Below are positions 49,038 to 58,323 of a stretch of 64,000 bases of DNA, in pieces. The DNA comes from JBHOQS01 sp042408875 (GTDB lineage Bacteria; Chloroflexota; UBA11872; JBHOQS01): the NCBI GenBank assembly GCA_042408875.1, contig JBHOQS010000027.1, positions 310,001 through 374,000 of the forward strand, read 5' to 3'. Positions within the stretch are counted from its first letter, which is position 1. Each line of letters begins with the position of its first letter. Made by a program: the position numbers and the translations under genes. A model generated the notes under the pieces. The model worked only from the letters and a program-made list of their open reading frames with translations, searched no databases and was not told where the DNA came from.

Positions 49038-49838
49038 CTATGGCTGGGCGCCAGGGGCGGGATGGCGGCCGGTCTCCTCGCCCTCCAGCCAGGCGATGAA
49101 CACGATGCTCAGTGCCACCAAGTATACCAGCGCCCCCGGCACCCACATGATCAGGCCGGCCAGCTGCTGGTCGTCCAGCGGCGAGAGACCGAAGAGCCGC
49201 GGCGCCGTAGTGTAGGTTGGATACAGCACGATGGTGGCAAAGGTAATAAGTGCTCCGATAATCGTTGGCGGGAGCGATTGTAGGAAGAGATAGAGCACCT
49301 GCGCCGCCTTAGAGAGGCGCGGGAGCTCAGGCAGCGGGCTCAACACCGGCCACCAGCTCAGCAGCGCCGTGAGAGTGAAGCTCTGGTGCATCAGGGCGTG
49401 CACCCATTCCACACGCAGGGCAAGATCATAGAGCGCTGGCGCGTGCCAGAGAGCAAGGGTGCCGTTGAACACGAGGAAGGCCACGGCCGGCGCGGTCAGG
49501 AACCCGGCCACCTGGGGCACCATAGGCAGGCGCAGGAGCGGCCGCAGCAGCCAGTCCGGCGTACCCAGGAGCAGCAGGGGCGGTATGACGAGCGTGAGCA
49601 GGAGGTGCTGCACCATGTGCGCGGCGAGGAGATAGCGCTCGCCCAGGATATGGAGGGGGGAGATGAGCGCGAGCGCCGCAACCACCATGCCTGCCAGGAA
49701 GGCGGTCACTCGCCAGGGGCCGACCGGCGCGGCGCCGGGGAAGCGATCGCGCCGGGGGCCCAAGGCCACGAGGTAGATTCCGGTGACGCCAGCGAGACCC
49801 GCGAGGAGAGCAGGGTCTAGGTTCCACTGCCAGAGCAC
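49038..49838 (-). CDS. ctaG: Cytochrome c oxidase assembly factor CtaG (caa3 type)
   Basis: 266 residues with about seven membrane helices. Family features are Ala-Ala-His-Met-Val-Gln-His-Leu-Leu-Leu near 73, Leu-Trp-His-Ala-Pro near 130 and Ala-Leu-Met-His-Gln-Ser-Phe near 148. The His and Met residues are thought to handle copper for the CuB site. It begins with GTG at 49838 and is the last gene of the oxidase operon. Confidence 0.92.
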   Translation of the reverse strand: MLWQWNLDPALLAGLAGVTGIYLVALGPRRDRFPGAAPVGPWRVTAFLAGMVVAALALISPLHILGERYLLAAHMVQHLLLTLVIPPLLLLGTPDWLLRPLLRLPMVPQVAGFLTAPAVAFLVFNGTLALWHAPALYDLALRVEWVHALMHQSFTLTALLSWWPVLSPLPELPRLSKAAQVLYLFLQSLPPTIIGALITFATIVLYPTYTTAPRLFGLSPLDDQQLAGLIMWVPGALVYLVALSIVFIAWLEGEETGRHPAPGAQP

Positions 49839-49878
49839 GAAAGAAGCCCGTCCTCGTCTAGGGGTCCATCTTGCCTGC

Positions 49879-50208
49879 TCAGCCAGCGATGCCCACGTGG
49901 CGGGCGAACAGCACCAGGAAGCTGATCAGCAGGAACGTCGCGGTGACCAGCCCGGTGCCGAACAGCCAAGAGAACACGCGACTATCGAAGCTGAGGTGCA
50001 TATAATACAGCGCCACGGCTCCTGCCTTCAGGATCATCAGGGTAATCAGGATGGGTGCCTGGGGGAGCTGCGGCACGAAGCTCACACCGACCTCTATAGC
50101 GGTGAGCACGAACAGCACGACGAACACACCCACGTAGTTCGGATGCGTGCGGTGCTCCACGGCGGCGCCGTGGACCCCGGCCTGCATTTCACCATGCACG
50201 CTGCTCAT
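49879..50208 (-). CDS. ctaF: Cytochrome c oxidase subunit IV
   Basis: 109 residues from ATG 50208, directly behind AGGAGG. Three membrane helices, with Pro-Asn-Tyr-Val-Gly-Val-Phe-Val-Val-Leu-Phe and Leu-Tyr-Tyr-Met-His-Leu-Ser-Phe-Asp, as in the prokaryotic subunit IV (COX4-pro) family. A small accessory subunit of the oxidase. It sits between subunit III and ctaG. Confidence 0.88.
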   Translation of the reverse strand: MSSVHGEMQAGVHGAAVEHRTHPNYVGVFVVLFVLTAIEVGVSFVPQLPQAPILITLMILKAGAVALYYMHLSFDSRVFSWLFGTGLVTATFLLISFLVLFARHVGIAG

Positions 50209-50305
50209 GCGGTGCTCCTCCTGATACTCAGGTATCCTCCTCGCACAGGCTTCCTGCAACTGTCGCACTTAGAGCCGGCAGCCTGCCTCGGTGGGGCTGG
50301 TCCTC

Positions 50306-50929
50306 CTAACCCGTGGGCGCCAGCAGGTAGACCAGCGTGAAGATCACCACCCACACCACGTCCACGAAGTGCCAGTATAGGCCGGCGATCTCCACGCCAA
50401 TGTAGTTGCGCTCGTGGAAGCCGCCGGTGAGCGAGCGAGCCACGCAAGAGAGCAGCCACAGCACGCCGATGAACACGTGCGTACCATGGAAGCCGGTGAG
50501 CGTAAAGAACGAGGCACCGAATAGACTACTGGAGAGCGTTACGCCCTCGTGGACGATCTTGCTGAACTCGTAGGCCTGGCCTCCCAGGAAGCAGGTGCCC
50601 AGTCCGGCCGTGGCCAGGAGCCAGAGCTGTAGCCGACGGCGGTCGCCGCGCTGGATAGCGGCGAGCGCCAGCACCATGGTCAGGCTGCTCAGCAACAGGA
50701 TGAACGCCAAGAGCGCCGTGAAAGGAATGTTCAACACATCATGTGGCCCCAGCCCAGGGTCATGCTTGCCGCGATAAAGTAGAGCCGTAGTGATGAGCGA
50801 CCCAAAGATCAAGCACTCCGAGCCTAGGAAGGTCCACATCCCAAACTTGCGCACATCCAGGCCGCGGAATGGATCGTCGACCTGGACGGGCACGGCAGGG
50901 TGGGCCGGGGTATGCGCCTGTGTCTGCAT
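50306..50929 (-). CDS. ctaE: Cytochrome c oxidase subunit III
   Basis: 207 residues with five helices, the short bacterial form. Phe-Gly-Met-Trp-Thr-Phe-Leu-Gly-Ser-Glu near 29, Gly-Phe-His-Gly-Thr-His-Val near 147 and Tyr-Trp-His-Phe-Val-Asp-Val-Val-Trp near 185 are subunit III hallmarks. It stabilises proton pumping by subunit I. ATG follows GAGGAG; it starts 22 bases after ctaD. Confidence 0.96.
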   Translation of the reverse strand: MQTQAHTPAHPAVPVQVDDPFRGLDVRKFGMWTFLGSECLIFGSLITTALLYRGKHDPGLGPHDVLNIPFTALLAFILLLSSLTMVLALAAIQRGDRRRLQLWLLATAGLGTCFLGGQAYEFSKIVHEGVTLSSSLFGASFFTLTGFHGTHVFIGVLWLLSCVARSLTGGFHERNYIGVEIAGLYWHFVDVVWVVIFTLVYLLAPTG

Positions 50930-50950
50930 CCAGTCACTCCTCGGCTGTGC

Positions 50951-52810
50951 TTAGTCTGCCGCCATCTGCTGGACCCAGCCCAGCATACCGATGGCCCCTA
51001 CGGCCAGGCCGGCGATGACCAGCGGCCAGGCAACCTGCAGGATCAGCCCGAAGGCGACCAGGAAAATGCCCACAGCCACGATGAACGGGTAATAGGTCGG
51101 ACCGGGCAGATGCAGCGTGTGCCCGCTCCCGTGCAGCATGAACGGTGCCCCGGCGGGCACGCCATGCTCGTGGGCCACCTCCGGGTACTTCATGTCCCAG
51201 TAGGGGCGGCGGCTGTACACAATCGGCGTGGCCTCAAAGTTATGCGCCGGCGGCGGTGAGGAAACCGACCACTCCAGCGTTGCCCCGTCCCAGGGGTCGT
51301 TGCCGGCGGGTGGGCCATAGCGCAGGCTATACAGCAGGTTCACGATGAAGAGCAGCACGCCGATCCCCATGATGAACGCGCCGATGCTGGCGACTAGGTT
51401 CCACTCGTCGAAGCCCAGGCCCGGCGCGTAGGTATAGATGCGGCGCGGCATGCCTTCGATGCCCAGGATGTGCATCGGGAAGAACGTCAGGTTAAACCCG
51501 ATGAACTGGGTCCAGAAGTGCCACTTGCCCAGGCGCTCGCTCATCAGTCGGCCGGTGATCTTGGGGAACCAGTAGTAGGCGCCAGCCATCATGCCGAACA
51601 CCGTGCCGCCGAAGAGCACGTAGTGGATGTGTGCCACCACGTAGTACGTGTCGGTCTGCTGGAGGTCCACCGGCGGGGAGGCCAGTGACACACCGCTAAT
51701 GCCGCCGATGATGAACATGGCAATGAAGCCAATGGCAAAGAGCATGGCTGTGGTCAGGCGCAGCCGGCCGCCCCACAGCGTGCCGATCCAGTTGAAGATC
51801 TTTACGCCAGTCGGCACGGCGATGAGCATGCTAGTGGCGGCGAACGATGCGTTCGCCACCGGGCCCAGGCCGGTGGCAAACATATGGTGCGCCCACACCG
51901 TGAAGCCCAGGAAGCCGATGGCGACACCCGAGTAGGCCACGAAGGTGTAGCCGAAGATCGGCTTGCGGGCGAAGGTCGGCAGCACCTCGGACACGATGCC
52001 CATCGCCGGCAAGATCAGGATGTAGACCTCCGGATGGCCGAAGAACCAAAACAGGTGCTGCCACAGCAGCGGATTGCCGCCGCCGGCCGGATTGAAGAAG
52101 CTCGTGCCGACGTAGCGGTCGAAGAACAGCAGCACTGTAGCGATCGTAAACGATGGGAAGGCGAAGACGATCAGGAACGAGACGACCAGGGTCATCCAGG
52201 CGAAGAGCGGCATGCGGGTGAGGCTCATGCCGGGCGCCCGTAGCTTCAGGATGGTCACGATGAAGTTGATCGCGCCGGCGATCGAGGCGATGCCCAGCAC
52301 GTTCAGGCCGATGACATAGAAGTTCATGCCGGCGGAGCGGGCGAACTGGCTCTCCGTGAGCGGCGCGTAGGCGAACCAGCCTTCGCTGGGCGCGCCGAAC
52401 ATCGGCAGGAAGCTCATCTCGAACAGGATGCCGCCCAGCAAGTAGACCCAGTAGCTCATAGCGTTTAGGCGCGGGAATGCCATATCATGCGCACCGATCA
52501 TGATCGGGACCACAAAGTTGGCGAAGCCCACCGCGGCGGGCATCAGGGCCAGGAAGATCATGGTCAGCGCGTGCATGGTGAAGACCTGGTTATAGACGTC
52601 CGGGTCCAGCACCGTGTTGTTCGGGACGGCGAGCTGGAGGCGGATCAGCAGGGCCAGGGTGCCGCCTACCAGGAAAAAGATGAACGATGTGGTCAGGTAC
52701 AGGATGCCGATGCGCTTGTGGTCGACAGTAGTGAGCCAGCTCAGCCAACCAGTCTCGCGCACGGGCAGGCGCAGGACTCCTACTTCACGGGTGATCACAG
52801 TGGTTGCCAT
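50951..52810 (-). CDS. ctaD: Cytochrome c oxidase subunit I
   Basis: 619 residues with the twelve-helix haem-copper oxidase core plus extra C-terminal helices, as in caa3 enzymes. Thr-Met-His-Ala near 79 and His-Ile-His near 394 supply haem ligands. Phe-Gly-His-Pro-Glu-Val-Tyr near 258 gives CuB His, the cross-linked Tyr and the D-channel Glu of the A1 subtype. The Lys of the K channel is seen in Val-Pro-Thr-Gly-Val-Lys. Catalyses O2 reduction with proton pumping. Confidence 0.98.
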   Translation of the reverse strand: MATTVITREVGVLRLPVRETGWLSWLTTVDHKRIGILYLTTSFIFFLVGGTLALLIRLQLAVPNNTVLDPDVYNQVFTMHALTMIFLALMPAAVGFANFVVPIMIGAHDMAFPRLNAMSYWVYLLGGILFEMSFLPMFGAPSEGWFAYAPLTESQFARSAGMNFYVIGLNVLGIASIAGAINFIVTILKLRAPGMSLTRMPLFAWMTLVVSFLIVFAFPSFTIATVLLFFDRYVGTSFFNPAGGGNPLLWQHLFWFFGHPEVYILILPAMGIVSEVLPTFARKPIFGYTFVAYSGVAIGFLGFTVWAHHMFATGLGPVANASFAATSMLIAVPTGVKIFNWIGTLWGGRLRLTTAMLFAIGFIAMFIIGGISGVSLASPPVDLQQTDTYYVVAHIHYVLFGGTVFGMMAGAYYWFPKITGRLMSERLGKWHFWTQFIGFNLTFFPMHILGIEGMPRRIYTYAPGLGFDEWNLVASIGAFIMGIGVLLFIVNLLYSLRYGPPAGNDPWDGATLEWSVSSPPPAHNFEATPIVYSRRPYWDMKYPEVAHEHGVPAGAPFMLHGSGHTLHLPGPTYYPFIVAVGIFLVAFGLILQVAWPLVIAGLAVGAIGMLGWVQQMAAD

Positions 52811-52864
52811 CTACAGCGCCTCCGCCGTAATTGCCGCTTCGCTCAATCGCTCCTGCAGTCTAGC

Positions 52865-53902
52865 CTACCGCAGGCTAGAGAGGAAGGCAGCCAGATCCGC
52901 CGCCTGCTGCTCGCTCAAGCCCAGGTTGGGCATGAGCGCGCCCTTCTTGATCGCCTGCGGGCTTTGTATCCATTTTGCCAGATTTTCGGGCGTGTTCTCC
53001 AGCAAGCCGGCGACGATGGTCGCGCGGCTGCCCACGTGCGTCAGGTCGGGGCCGACCTTCCCCTGGGCGTCTGTGCCAGCGATGGTATGGCAGGACCAGC
53101 ACTTCGGCGCGGTCGCTGCGCGGTCCAGGAAGAGCTGGGCACCGCGCGCGGCGGCACCAGTGGTGGGGATCGTGGCCGGCTGCCGCTGGGCGCGCACCCA
53201 GGCGTCGAACTCGCTCTGGCTGGTGACGATGACGCGCAAGCCCATCAGAGCGTGTTGCGTGCCACAGAACTCAGCGCACTGGCCCCGGTAGGTCCCGGGA
53301 CGGTCGGCGCGGAACCACAACTGGTTCGTCAGGCCTGGGATGGTATCGGTCTTGCCAGCCAGGCGGGGGATCCAGAAGCTATGGATCACATCCGCGCTCT
53401 CCAGGGTGAGCTTCACCGGGCGGCCGACCGGCACGTGCAGCTCATTAGCGGTGGTGATGCCCAGGTCGGGGTATTGGAACTCCCACCACCACTGGTGGCC
53501 GATCACTTTGACATTGAGGGCCTCGGTCGGGAAGCTGGCCAGGATGGCCTGGGTGCGGAAGGTCATGATGGCGATGATGGCCACGACCACCGCCGGGGCG
53601 ACAGTCCAGGCGATCTCCAGGCGGGTGTTGCCATGGACCTGGGGTGGGATCTCGCCCTCCTGGCCGGGGCGCTGACGGTAGCGCCACACCGAGTAGAGCA
53701 GCACGGCCTCGACAGCCACGAAGACCAGGACGGCGGCCCAGAAAATCGGGATATAGAGGTCGAAGATGATCGCCGCGTGCGAGCCTTCAGGCGAAAGCGT
53801 CGATTGCGGATTCCCCGTCGCGCAGGCGGCCAGCGAGGCCGTGGCGGCGGCGAGCGCCAGGCCAGCCGCACGGCGGCGAGACGCGTGATGTGGAGCCGGC
53901 AA
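52865..53902 (-). CDS. ctaC: Cytochrome c oxidase subunit II with fused cytochrome c
   Basis: 345 residues. A TTG start (53902) is chosen because GGAGGT lies seven bases upstream. Lipoprotein signal with lipobox Leu-Ala-Ala-Cys27, two membrane helices, then a cupredoxin domain whose CuA ligands are in Cys-Ala-Glu-Phe-Cys-Gly-Thr-Gln-His-Ala-Leu-Met near 219. A C-terminal cytochrome c domain carries Cys-Trp-Ser-Cys-His near 268 and axial Met in Leu-Met-Pro-Asn near 319. First gene of the caa3 operon; a TATAAT on the minus strand at 54066-54061 may be its -10. Confidence 0.97.
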   Translation of the reverse strand: MPAPHHASRRRAAGLALAAATASLAACATGNPQSTLSPEGSHAAIIFDLYIPIFWAAVLVFVAVEAVLLYSVWRYRQRPGQEGEIPPQVHGNTRLEIAWTVAPAVVVAIIAIMTFRTQAILASFPTEALNVKVIGHQWWWEFQYPDLGITTANELHVPVGRPVKLTLESADVIHSFWIPRLAGKTDTIPGLTNQLWFRADRPGTYRGQCAEFCGTQHALMGLRVIVTSQSEFDAWVRAQRQPATIPTTGAAARGAQLFLDRAATAPKCWSCHTIAGTDAQGKVGPDLTHVGSRATIVAGLLENTPENLAKWIQSPQAIKKGALMPNLGLSEQQAADLAAFLSSLR

Positions 53903-54104
53903 GGCTTACCTCCGAGAAGCGAAGATTCGAGCGGCCCCCGATTGTCCGACCTTCGAGCAAGCCCTACGTACAGTGCACACGCATGCGCCGCGCTACAACC
54001 GGCCGCGCGCGTGTTCCCCCTCCTGGCGCGGCACCTTGCGGTGTCCCTCGGCGCGGCCCTATTATACATCACCTTGTGAACGTGCTCACGAGTCTGCGCC
54101 CCCC

Positions 54105-54133
54105 TTGCACCGCCGCTGCCGGCGTGCTATATT
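54105..54133 (+). promoter_or_regulatory. Promoter for tRNA-Ala
   Basis: TTGCAC (54105-54110), 17 bases, TATATT (54128-54133), about 60 bases before the mature tRNA end. Confidence 0.65.
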
Positions 54134-54192
54134 TGCTTGTGCCGCAGGTGTAAGCCTGGCGGCAGACAAGTGCATACGCTGCAGGTCTCGAC

Positions 54193-54268
<76 letters not shown>

Positions 54269-54295
54269 AACGGTGTCAGCGGCTCGTTCCTGTTC

Positions 54296-54320
54296 CCCCG
54301 CCCTTGTGGCGGGGTTTTTG
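54296..54320 (+). terminator. Terminator after tRNA-Ala
   Basis: CCCCGCC (54296-54302), CTTGT loop, GGCGGGG (54308-54314), then TTTTTG. Confidence 0.85.
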
Positions 54321-54780
54321 TTTGCCCCTTGCTCCCCGCTCAGTTCCTCGCGTGCGCTCCCTCCTCTTCCAGACACGGCTTCTAGACTAGACACGCCTTC
54401 CAGACACGCCCGGCCTGGCTGTGCGCAGGAGGTCCCTCCAGGGAACGGCTCCTACTCCACAGGGCGGAGCAGGCAGGGTAACTACCTAGATGCTCTGGGG
54501 CTTTCCCAGGCGCCTGGAGGCAGAACTGCTCATGACGGCCCCGGTCGAGGGGCTACACTGGTGCTACGCTGTCAGGTAAGGCCGTGTGCCAGTGCGCGCT
54601 TGTGGCCGGCGGCCCGAGGACAGCGAGGGAAGAGGCGGGAGGCCGGCCAGGCTGCTGGCGGCATCCGGCTGGTATGCCGGGCGCGCCCCGGTGTGCGGAA
54701 TGCCAGCGACAGCGTGGTGCCTGGACGCAGTGCCGGAGCGAGAGCCACCCTGTAGAGAACTTCGTCGAGGAGGCGGTGAT
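54321..54780. other. 460-base region before the Flp pilin gene
   Basis: No gene is supported. CTTCCAGACACG occurs at 54366-54377 and 54397-54408, with a partial copy between them. The rest is unremarkable and presumably carries the pilin promoter, which was not identified. Confidence 0.4.
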
Positions 54781-55008
54781 ATGTTGCAGTTCCTGGAGGC
54801 CCTGGGGCTGCAGGCCTGGAGCGCGGCGCAGGTGCTGGCGCATGATGCACGGGAGCGCCTGGACACCGAGCGCGGCCAGGCTCTGGTGGAGTATGCGCTC
54901 ATCCTGGTGCTGATCGCCGTGGTGGTCATCGCCATGCTGATCCTGCTCGGCGAGCGGGTGAACAACATCTTCAACTTCATCGCCAACGCGATGAACAAGC
55001 CCAGCTAG
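54781..55008 (+). CDS. flp: Flp-type (type IVb) pilin
   Basis: 75 residues from ATG 54781, behind GAGGAGG. The Gln-Ala-Leu-Val-Glu-Tyr-Ala-Leu-Ile-Leu segment near residue 33 is the Flp motif: the Glu and Tyr lie five and six residues into the processed pilin, and cleavage by a TadV-type prepilin peptidase follows Arg-Gly near residue 32. The following 20 residues are the polymerising hydrophobic helix. The N-terminal leader (about 32 residues) is longer than usual. It is the major subunit for the Tad secretion machinery encoded at 59216-63660. Confidence 0.9.
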   Translation: MLQFLEALGLQAWSAAQVLAHDARERLDTERGQALVEYALILVLIAVVVIAMLILLGERVNNIFNFIANAMNKPS

Positions 55009-55032
55009 CTGGAGGAGCAGAGCGATCCAGCG

Positions 55033-55048
55033 CGGGTGGCGCCACCCG
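55033..55048. other. Perfect 16-bp palindrome after the pilin gene
   Basis: CGGGTGGC-GCCACCCG begins 24 bases after the pilin stop. It may form a transcript-end hairpin, although no T run follows. From 55049 to 55471 no gene or other feature was found. Confidence 0.4.
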
Positions 55049-55471
55049 GAGCCAGGCTGCGCCTTCGCGGCGCTCAGCGGGGTCTCCGAGCGGACAGCCG
55101 CCCACGCTGCTGTGGCGGCTTCTCTTTCCGTCCCCAACTCCGCCCCTGTGCCGCCCAGATGGCGCGGCCGGGAAGACACCTGATCACCGCAGCGCACGGC
55201 GCAGGCCCATTCTCCGCCGCGGCCCGCGTGCCCACCACGTGATGCCTGGTAAGGCGCTTGCGGCATGAGGCTCCATCTGCCTGCGGGCATTGCCCGCGCG
55301 ACGTACACCCGATGGACCTCCGCCAGACCTGAAAATCCGCCCGGCGGGGCTTGTTGATGCTGCTGCCGGCGCGGTAGACTGAGGGCCACAGCCTCGCGTG
55401 GCCCGCCTGCTCGCAGGTATTACACGGGCGAGCTGGCGGGAGTGCATACACCGCGCGGGAGAGGAGCGACG

Positions 55472-56020
55472 ATGGCAGCCGTCGAGGACGCAGCCAGGCA
55501 GGCGGGAGAGCAAGCGCCAGAGGAGCGTAGCAGGAAACTGGCACAGAGCACCCAGCGGAGGCTTGTCCGGCTTGGAGCAGTAGCGGGAACTGCAGGCTAC
55601 GTTGTGCCGGCTATGGCAAGAGTAGCGGCTGCTGACAGCCTCTCGACGATCTCACCTCTCCCTGTCATTCTAACAAAGACTATGGCGATCGTGTCCAACT
55701 GTGAAATAAATGGTATTATAACTCTTATTAATCAAACGTCGAAGAGCCTTACCATAATTGAAGTCAAGGATTATCTTGCTGATGTTTCTAATCAAATAGT
55801 CACATTTGGCGTGGGAACTGGAGATGTTTGTCGGATACGATTAGCTGGCGGTGCAACGGTGCCGCCTGGTCAATGTGCGTCCGTGCCTTATAGTATTGTA
55901 TTTTGTAGTCAAACCTTCGCAACAGGTACTGTATTGGTCAATCATGCTGTTGTGACATATCAAGTCGAAGGCACAGAAGAGGCTCAACAAGTAGATGCTG
56001 AGGCAAGTGTCCTGTATTAG
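55472..56020 (+). CDS. Secreted protein of unknown function with a Tat-like leader
   Basis: 182 residues from ATG 55472, behind GAGGAGCGACG. Residues about 30-60 contain Gln-Arg-Arg-Leu-Val-Arg-Leu then an Ala/Gly-rich hydrophobic stretch ending Ala-Arg-Val-Ala-Ala-Ala, which resembles a twin-arginine signal. The mature part has a beta-rich pattern with four Cys and Thr-Leu-Ile-Asn-Gln-Thr, Val-Pro-Pro-Gly-Gln-Cys, and Asn-His-Ala-Val-Val-Thr-Tyr. This is reminiscent of immunoglobulin-like surface domains such as DUF11. The 5' third is GC-rich; from about 55640 the coding sequence becomes markedly AT-rich. Convergent with the TadG-like gene. Confidence 0.65.
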   Translation: MAAVEDAARQAGEQAPEERSRKLAQSTQRRLVRLGAVAGTAGYVVPAMARVAAADSLSTISPLPVILTKTMAIVSNCEINGIITLINQTSKSLTIIEVKDYLADVSNQIVTFGVGTGDVCRIRLAGGATVPPGQCASVPYSIVFCSQTFATGTVLVNHAVVTYQVEGTEEAQQVDAEASVLY

Positions 56021-56118
56021 ATGTCCAGCTAGTCACTAGCCTCAAATAGACCTGTTAATCATCGACCTTCCTAGGTCTTACTAACGATCCCCACCAGTAC
56101 GCGCCGATGGAACACTTC

Positions 56119-57663
56119 TTAGCGGATCAGAGTATAATGAAGATAAGTCGCTTCGGCCGGCTGCCGGATTGTAAGAGACAAGGCATTGCTACCACCCAAT
56201 GTTATAGTATCCGCAATAATAGGGCCAGTTGTAAACGTTCCTCCCCCATGGATATCCACCCCGCCGCGCGGCCAGTACAGTGTGCCAGACATGTCGAGAG
56301 TCCCACCAGATGAAAAATCGAAAAGCGATTCCTGAGCCTGCTGTCCAAATGTGCAGTCAGGATCCTGGTAAATAGAGATCCCCCGCCAGTCACCGCTTGT
56401 TCGACCATAAAGCTTAACTGTAAGGTTTGTTCCGCCGATGCTTAGGCCACCGCAGTAGTTAGTGTTCGCAGAGCTCCCGGACACACGCCAAAGGCTAGTT
56501 GAGATGATCACTACCCCTTGAGTTCCAGCCTGCATAAAATCATCGAAACTATTAAAGCAGGTATTAGAACTAGGATTATTCACGCACAGCATACCCCCAT
56601 TCATCTTAATCGCAAGGTCACTCTGGTTTTTTGTGTCTGTACGAACAAGTAGGTAAACACCGGGGTTCATCCTGATTTCTTGATTGGTTTGCAAGTCAAT
56701 GGCGCTCCTGCTGCCATAACAAATAACGTAGAACCCCTGATCACTGTCATCATAAGGGGAAATAACAGCGCTGCCGGAGATCGTTTGATAGTTTTCGCCA
56801 GCAGCACACAACTTTTGACCAGATTTTAGCTGGTTATTATCGCTGAGCTCTTTAAGATTTGGAATGCGTGACGACAAACCTGCCAGTGGATCGGTATACG
56901 GGTTCGACATACGCTGCGGGGATGGCGTGCAATACGTCTGATTTGCACCGCAGTCAGCTTCCTCTCCGTAGTATAAGATTGAGCCGTTTGTGACACGAAG
57001 GCCAGATGTCGAAGAGGAGCTGGAAGGGTTGACTTCAATCGATTCGGTCTGTCCTTGAGTGCACGGCGCAGCGTTCACATAGGCGCTCGCATTGGTGAGG
57101 CTTACAGAAGTGTCCCCGGTGATCGTAAGCCCCGGGCAGTTGGTCTGGCTTAGAGCTAGGAGGCCAATGTCTGATGTCTTGTCCGCGGTAAATCGAGCAA
57201 TGCTTCGCGTGTTGACCGCGCTTTCAGAAGAGCGCGAGAGAATATGGATGAGGAAAGTCGGAAATCGGTGACGGATGACCACGTCGACCTGGCAAAAGCG
57301 GCCCGGGTCGGCGGTAATATTGACATCGATATCAGAGTCCGGCTTTCCAGGGTAGGCATTTGCGCGAACATAAGCTCGCGCGATAGCCTGGGCAGGAGCG
57401 AACCACTGTCCAGTAAACTCTTCATCATTCAGCTGGGCGCAATATTGCACTGCGGCAAGTGCCGCGGCATCCCCCGCGCGCTGCGCTCGGCGTCGCTCCG
57501 AAAACAGGATCCCTCCATCAAGGAGAAGCCCAGCCATACCTAAAAGAACGACAATGGCCAGAGCCACGTGGATGATGACCACACCCCGCTCTTGGGAGCC
57601 TTCGCGGAAATGAAGAAGCCCGGCCAGTGTCGAGTTGAACCGCTCCCACCAGCGTAGTGGCAT
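56119..57663 (-). CDS. TadG-like pilus-associated protein
   Basis: 514 residues, ATG behind GAGGTAGGAAC. Residues about 25-60 are the TadG-type N-terminal segment: Glu-Arg-Gly-Val-Val-Ile-Ile, a hydrophobic helix, then Leu-Asp-Gly-Gly and Arg-Arg-Ala-Gln-Arg-Ala-Gly-Asp-Ala-Ala-Ala-Leu-Ala. The rest is a large extracellular Ser/Thr/Asn-rich part with paired Cys and beta-strand repeats near the end (Gly-Gly-Thr-Leu-Asp-Met-Ser-Gly-Thr). The classical TadG VWA domain is not evident. Likely a surface-exposed part of the Tad pilus or an adhesin. The gene is AT-richer than tadA-tadC. Confidence 0.8.
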   Translation of the reverse strand: MPLRWWERFNSTLAGLLHFREGSQERGVVIIHVALAIVVLLGMAGLLLDGGILFSERRRAQRAGDAAALAAVQYCAQLNDEEFTGQWFAPAQAIARAYVRANAYPGKPDSDIDVNITADPGRFCQVDVVIRHRFPTFLIHILSRSSESAVNTRSIARFTADKTSDIGLLALSQTNCPGLTITGDTSVSLTNASAYVNAAPCTQGQTESIEVNPSSSSSTSGLRVTNGSILYYGEEADCGANQTYCTPSPQRMSNPYTDPLAGLSSRIPNLKELSDNNQLKSGQKLCAAGENYQTISGSAVISPYDDSDQGFYVICYGSRSAIDLQTNQEIRMNPGVYLLVRTDTKNQSDLAIKMNGGMLCVNNPSSNTCFNSFDDFMQAGTQGVVIISTSLWRVSGSSANTNYCGGLSIGGTNLTVKLYGRTSGDWRGISIYQDPDCTFGQQAQESLFDFSSGGTLDMSGTLYWPRGGVDIHGGGTFTTGPIIADTITLGGSNALSLTIRQPAEATYLHYTLIR

Positions 57664-57729
57664 GTTCCTACCTCTTCTCGCAAGGCCTTAGGTTCGGGAC
57701 AAGACAGGGCTTTAAGCAAAACTCGATGC

Positions 57730-58323
57730 TTAGAAAGTTATGATCTGCTCTGAGACACTCCTGAGTGTCAGGTTTCCCACGGACCTGAAAATAAGCAGAG
57801 TAACTGGCGTGTAGTCCGCCTCCACTCGGACCCGGACAGGTTGGCCCGGGTTGTTTCCACCGTAAGGCAAGGTGACCTCTACACGAGCTCGGGAGAGGTC
57901 AATTCCAGCGAGGTAAGAGCATGCTTTTTCCACTATCGGTGACACCCAGCTAGCATTGCATGGAGTGAGGGGCACCGTCTTTGTCTCGCTTCCTGCTGTG
58001 CAGTATTGCTGCCGTAGGCACTCGTAGCCGCGTACCATAGCGTAGCGTGCCCCTTCGCGGGCTGCAGTTGAAACACTAGAGTACGTCCAAACAGCACGGC
58101 CGAAATCGATTAAACCCAACATGAGGAAAAAAATCACTGTCCCTACTAGGGCGTACTCAACCACCACCTGACCGCGCTCAGCAGTGCCTCTAGTCGCATT
58201 GCCGCGGCGGGAACTGGCAGACCCTTCACACTCTTGAAGAGTGTGCAAAGTTTGACAAATCCAATGCGCCTGCTCCATAAGCAGGCGCGGCTTAAGAGTT
58301 ATCTTAAGAGTTATATCGTACAT
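57730..58323 (-). CDS. TadE-like pseudopilin
   Basis: 197 residues. Ala-Glu-Arg-Gly-Gln-Val-Val-Val-Glu-Tyr-Ala near residue 48 starts the TadE helix, followed by Leu-Ile-Asp-Phe-Gly-Arg-Ala-Val-Trp and Ala-Ala-Arg-Glu-Gly-Ala-Arg-Tyr-Ala. The extracellular part has four Cys. The start overlaps the end of the upstream TadE-like gene by 20 bases; the overlap encodes Ile-Thr-Leu-Lys twice because of a CTTAAGAGTTAT direct repeat. ATG 58278 is an alternative start. Confidence 0.88.
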   Translation of the reverse strand: MYDITLKITLKPRLLMEQAHWICQTLHTLQECEGSASSRRGNATRGTAERGQVVVEYALVGTVIFFLMLGLIDFGRAVWTYSSVSTAAREGARYAMVRGYECLRQQYCTAGSETKTVPLTPCNASWVSPIVEKACSYLAGIDLSRARVEVTLPYGGNNPGQPVRVRVEADYTPVTLLIFRSVGNLTLRSVSEQIITF

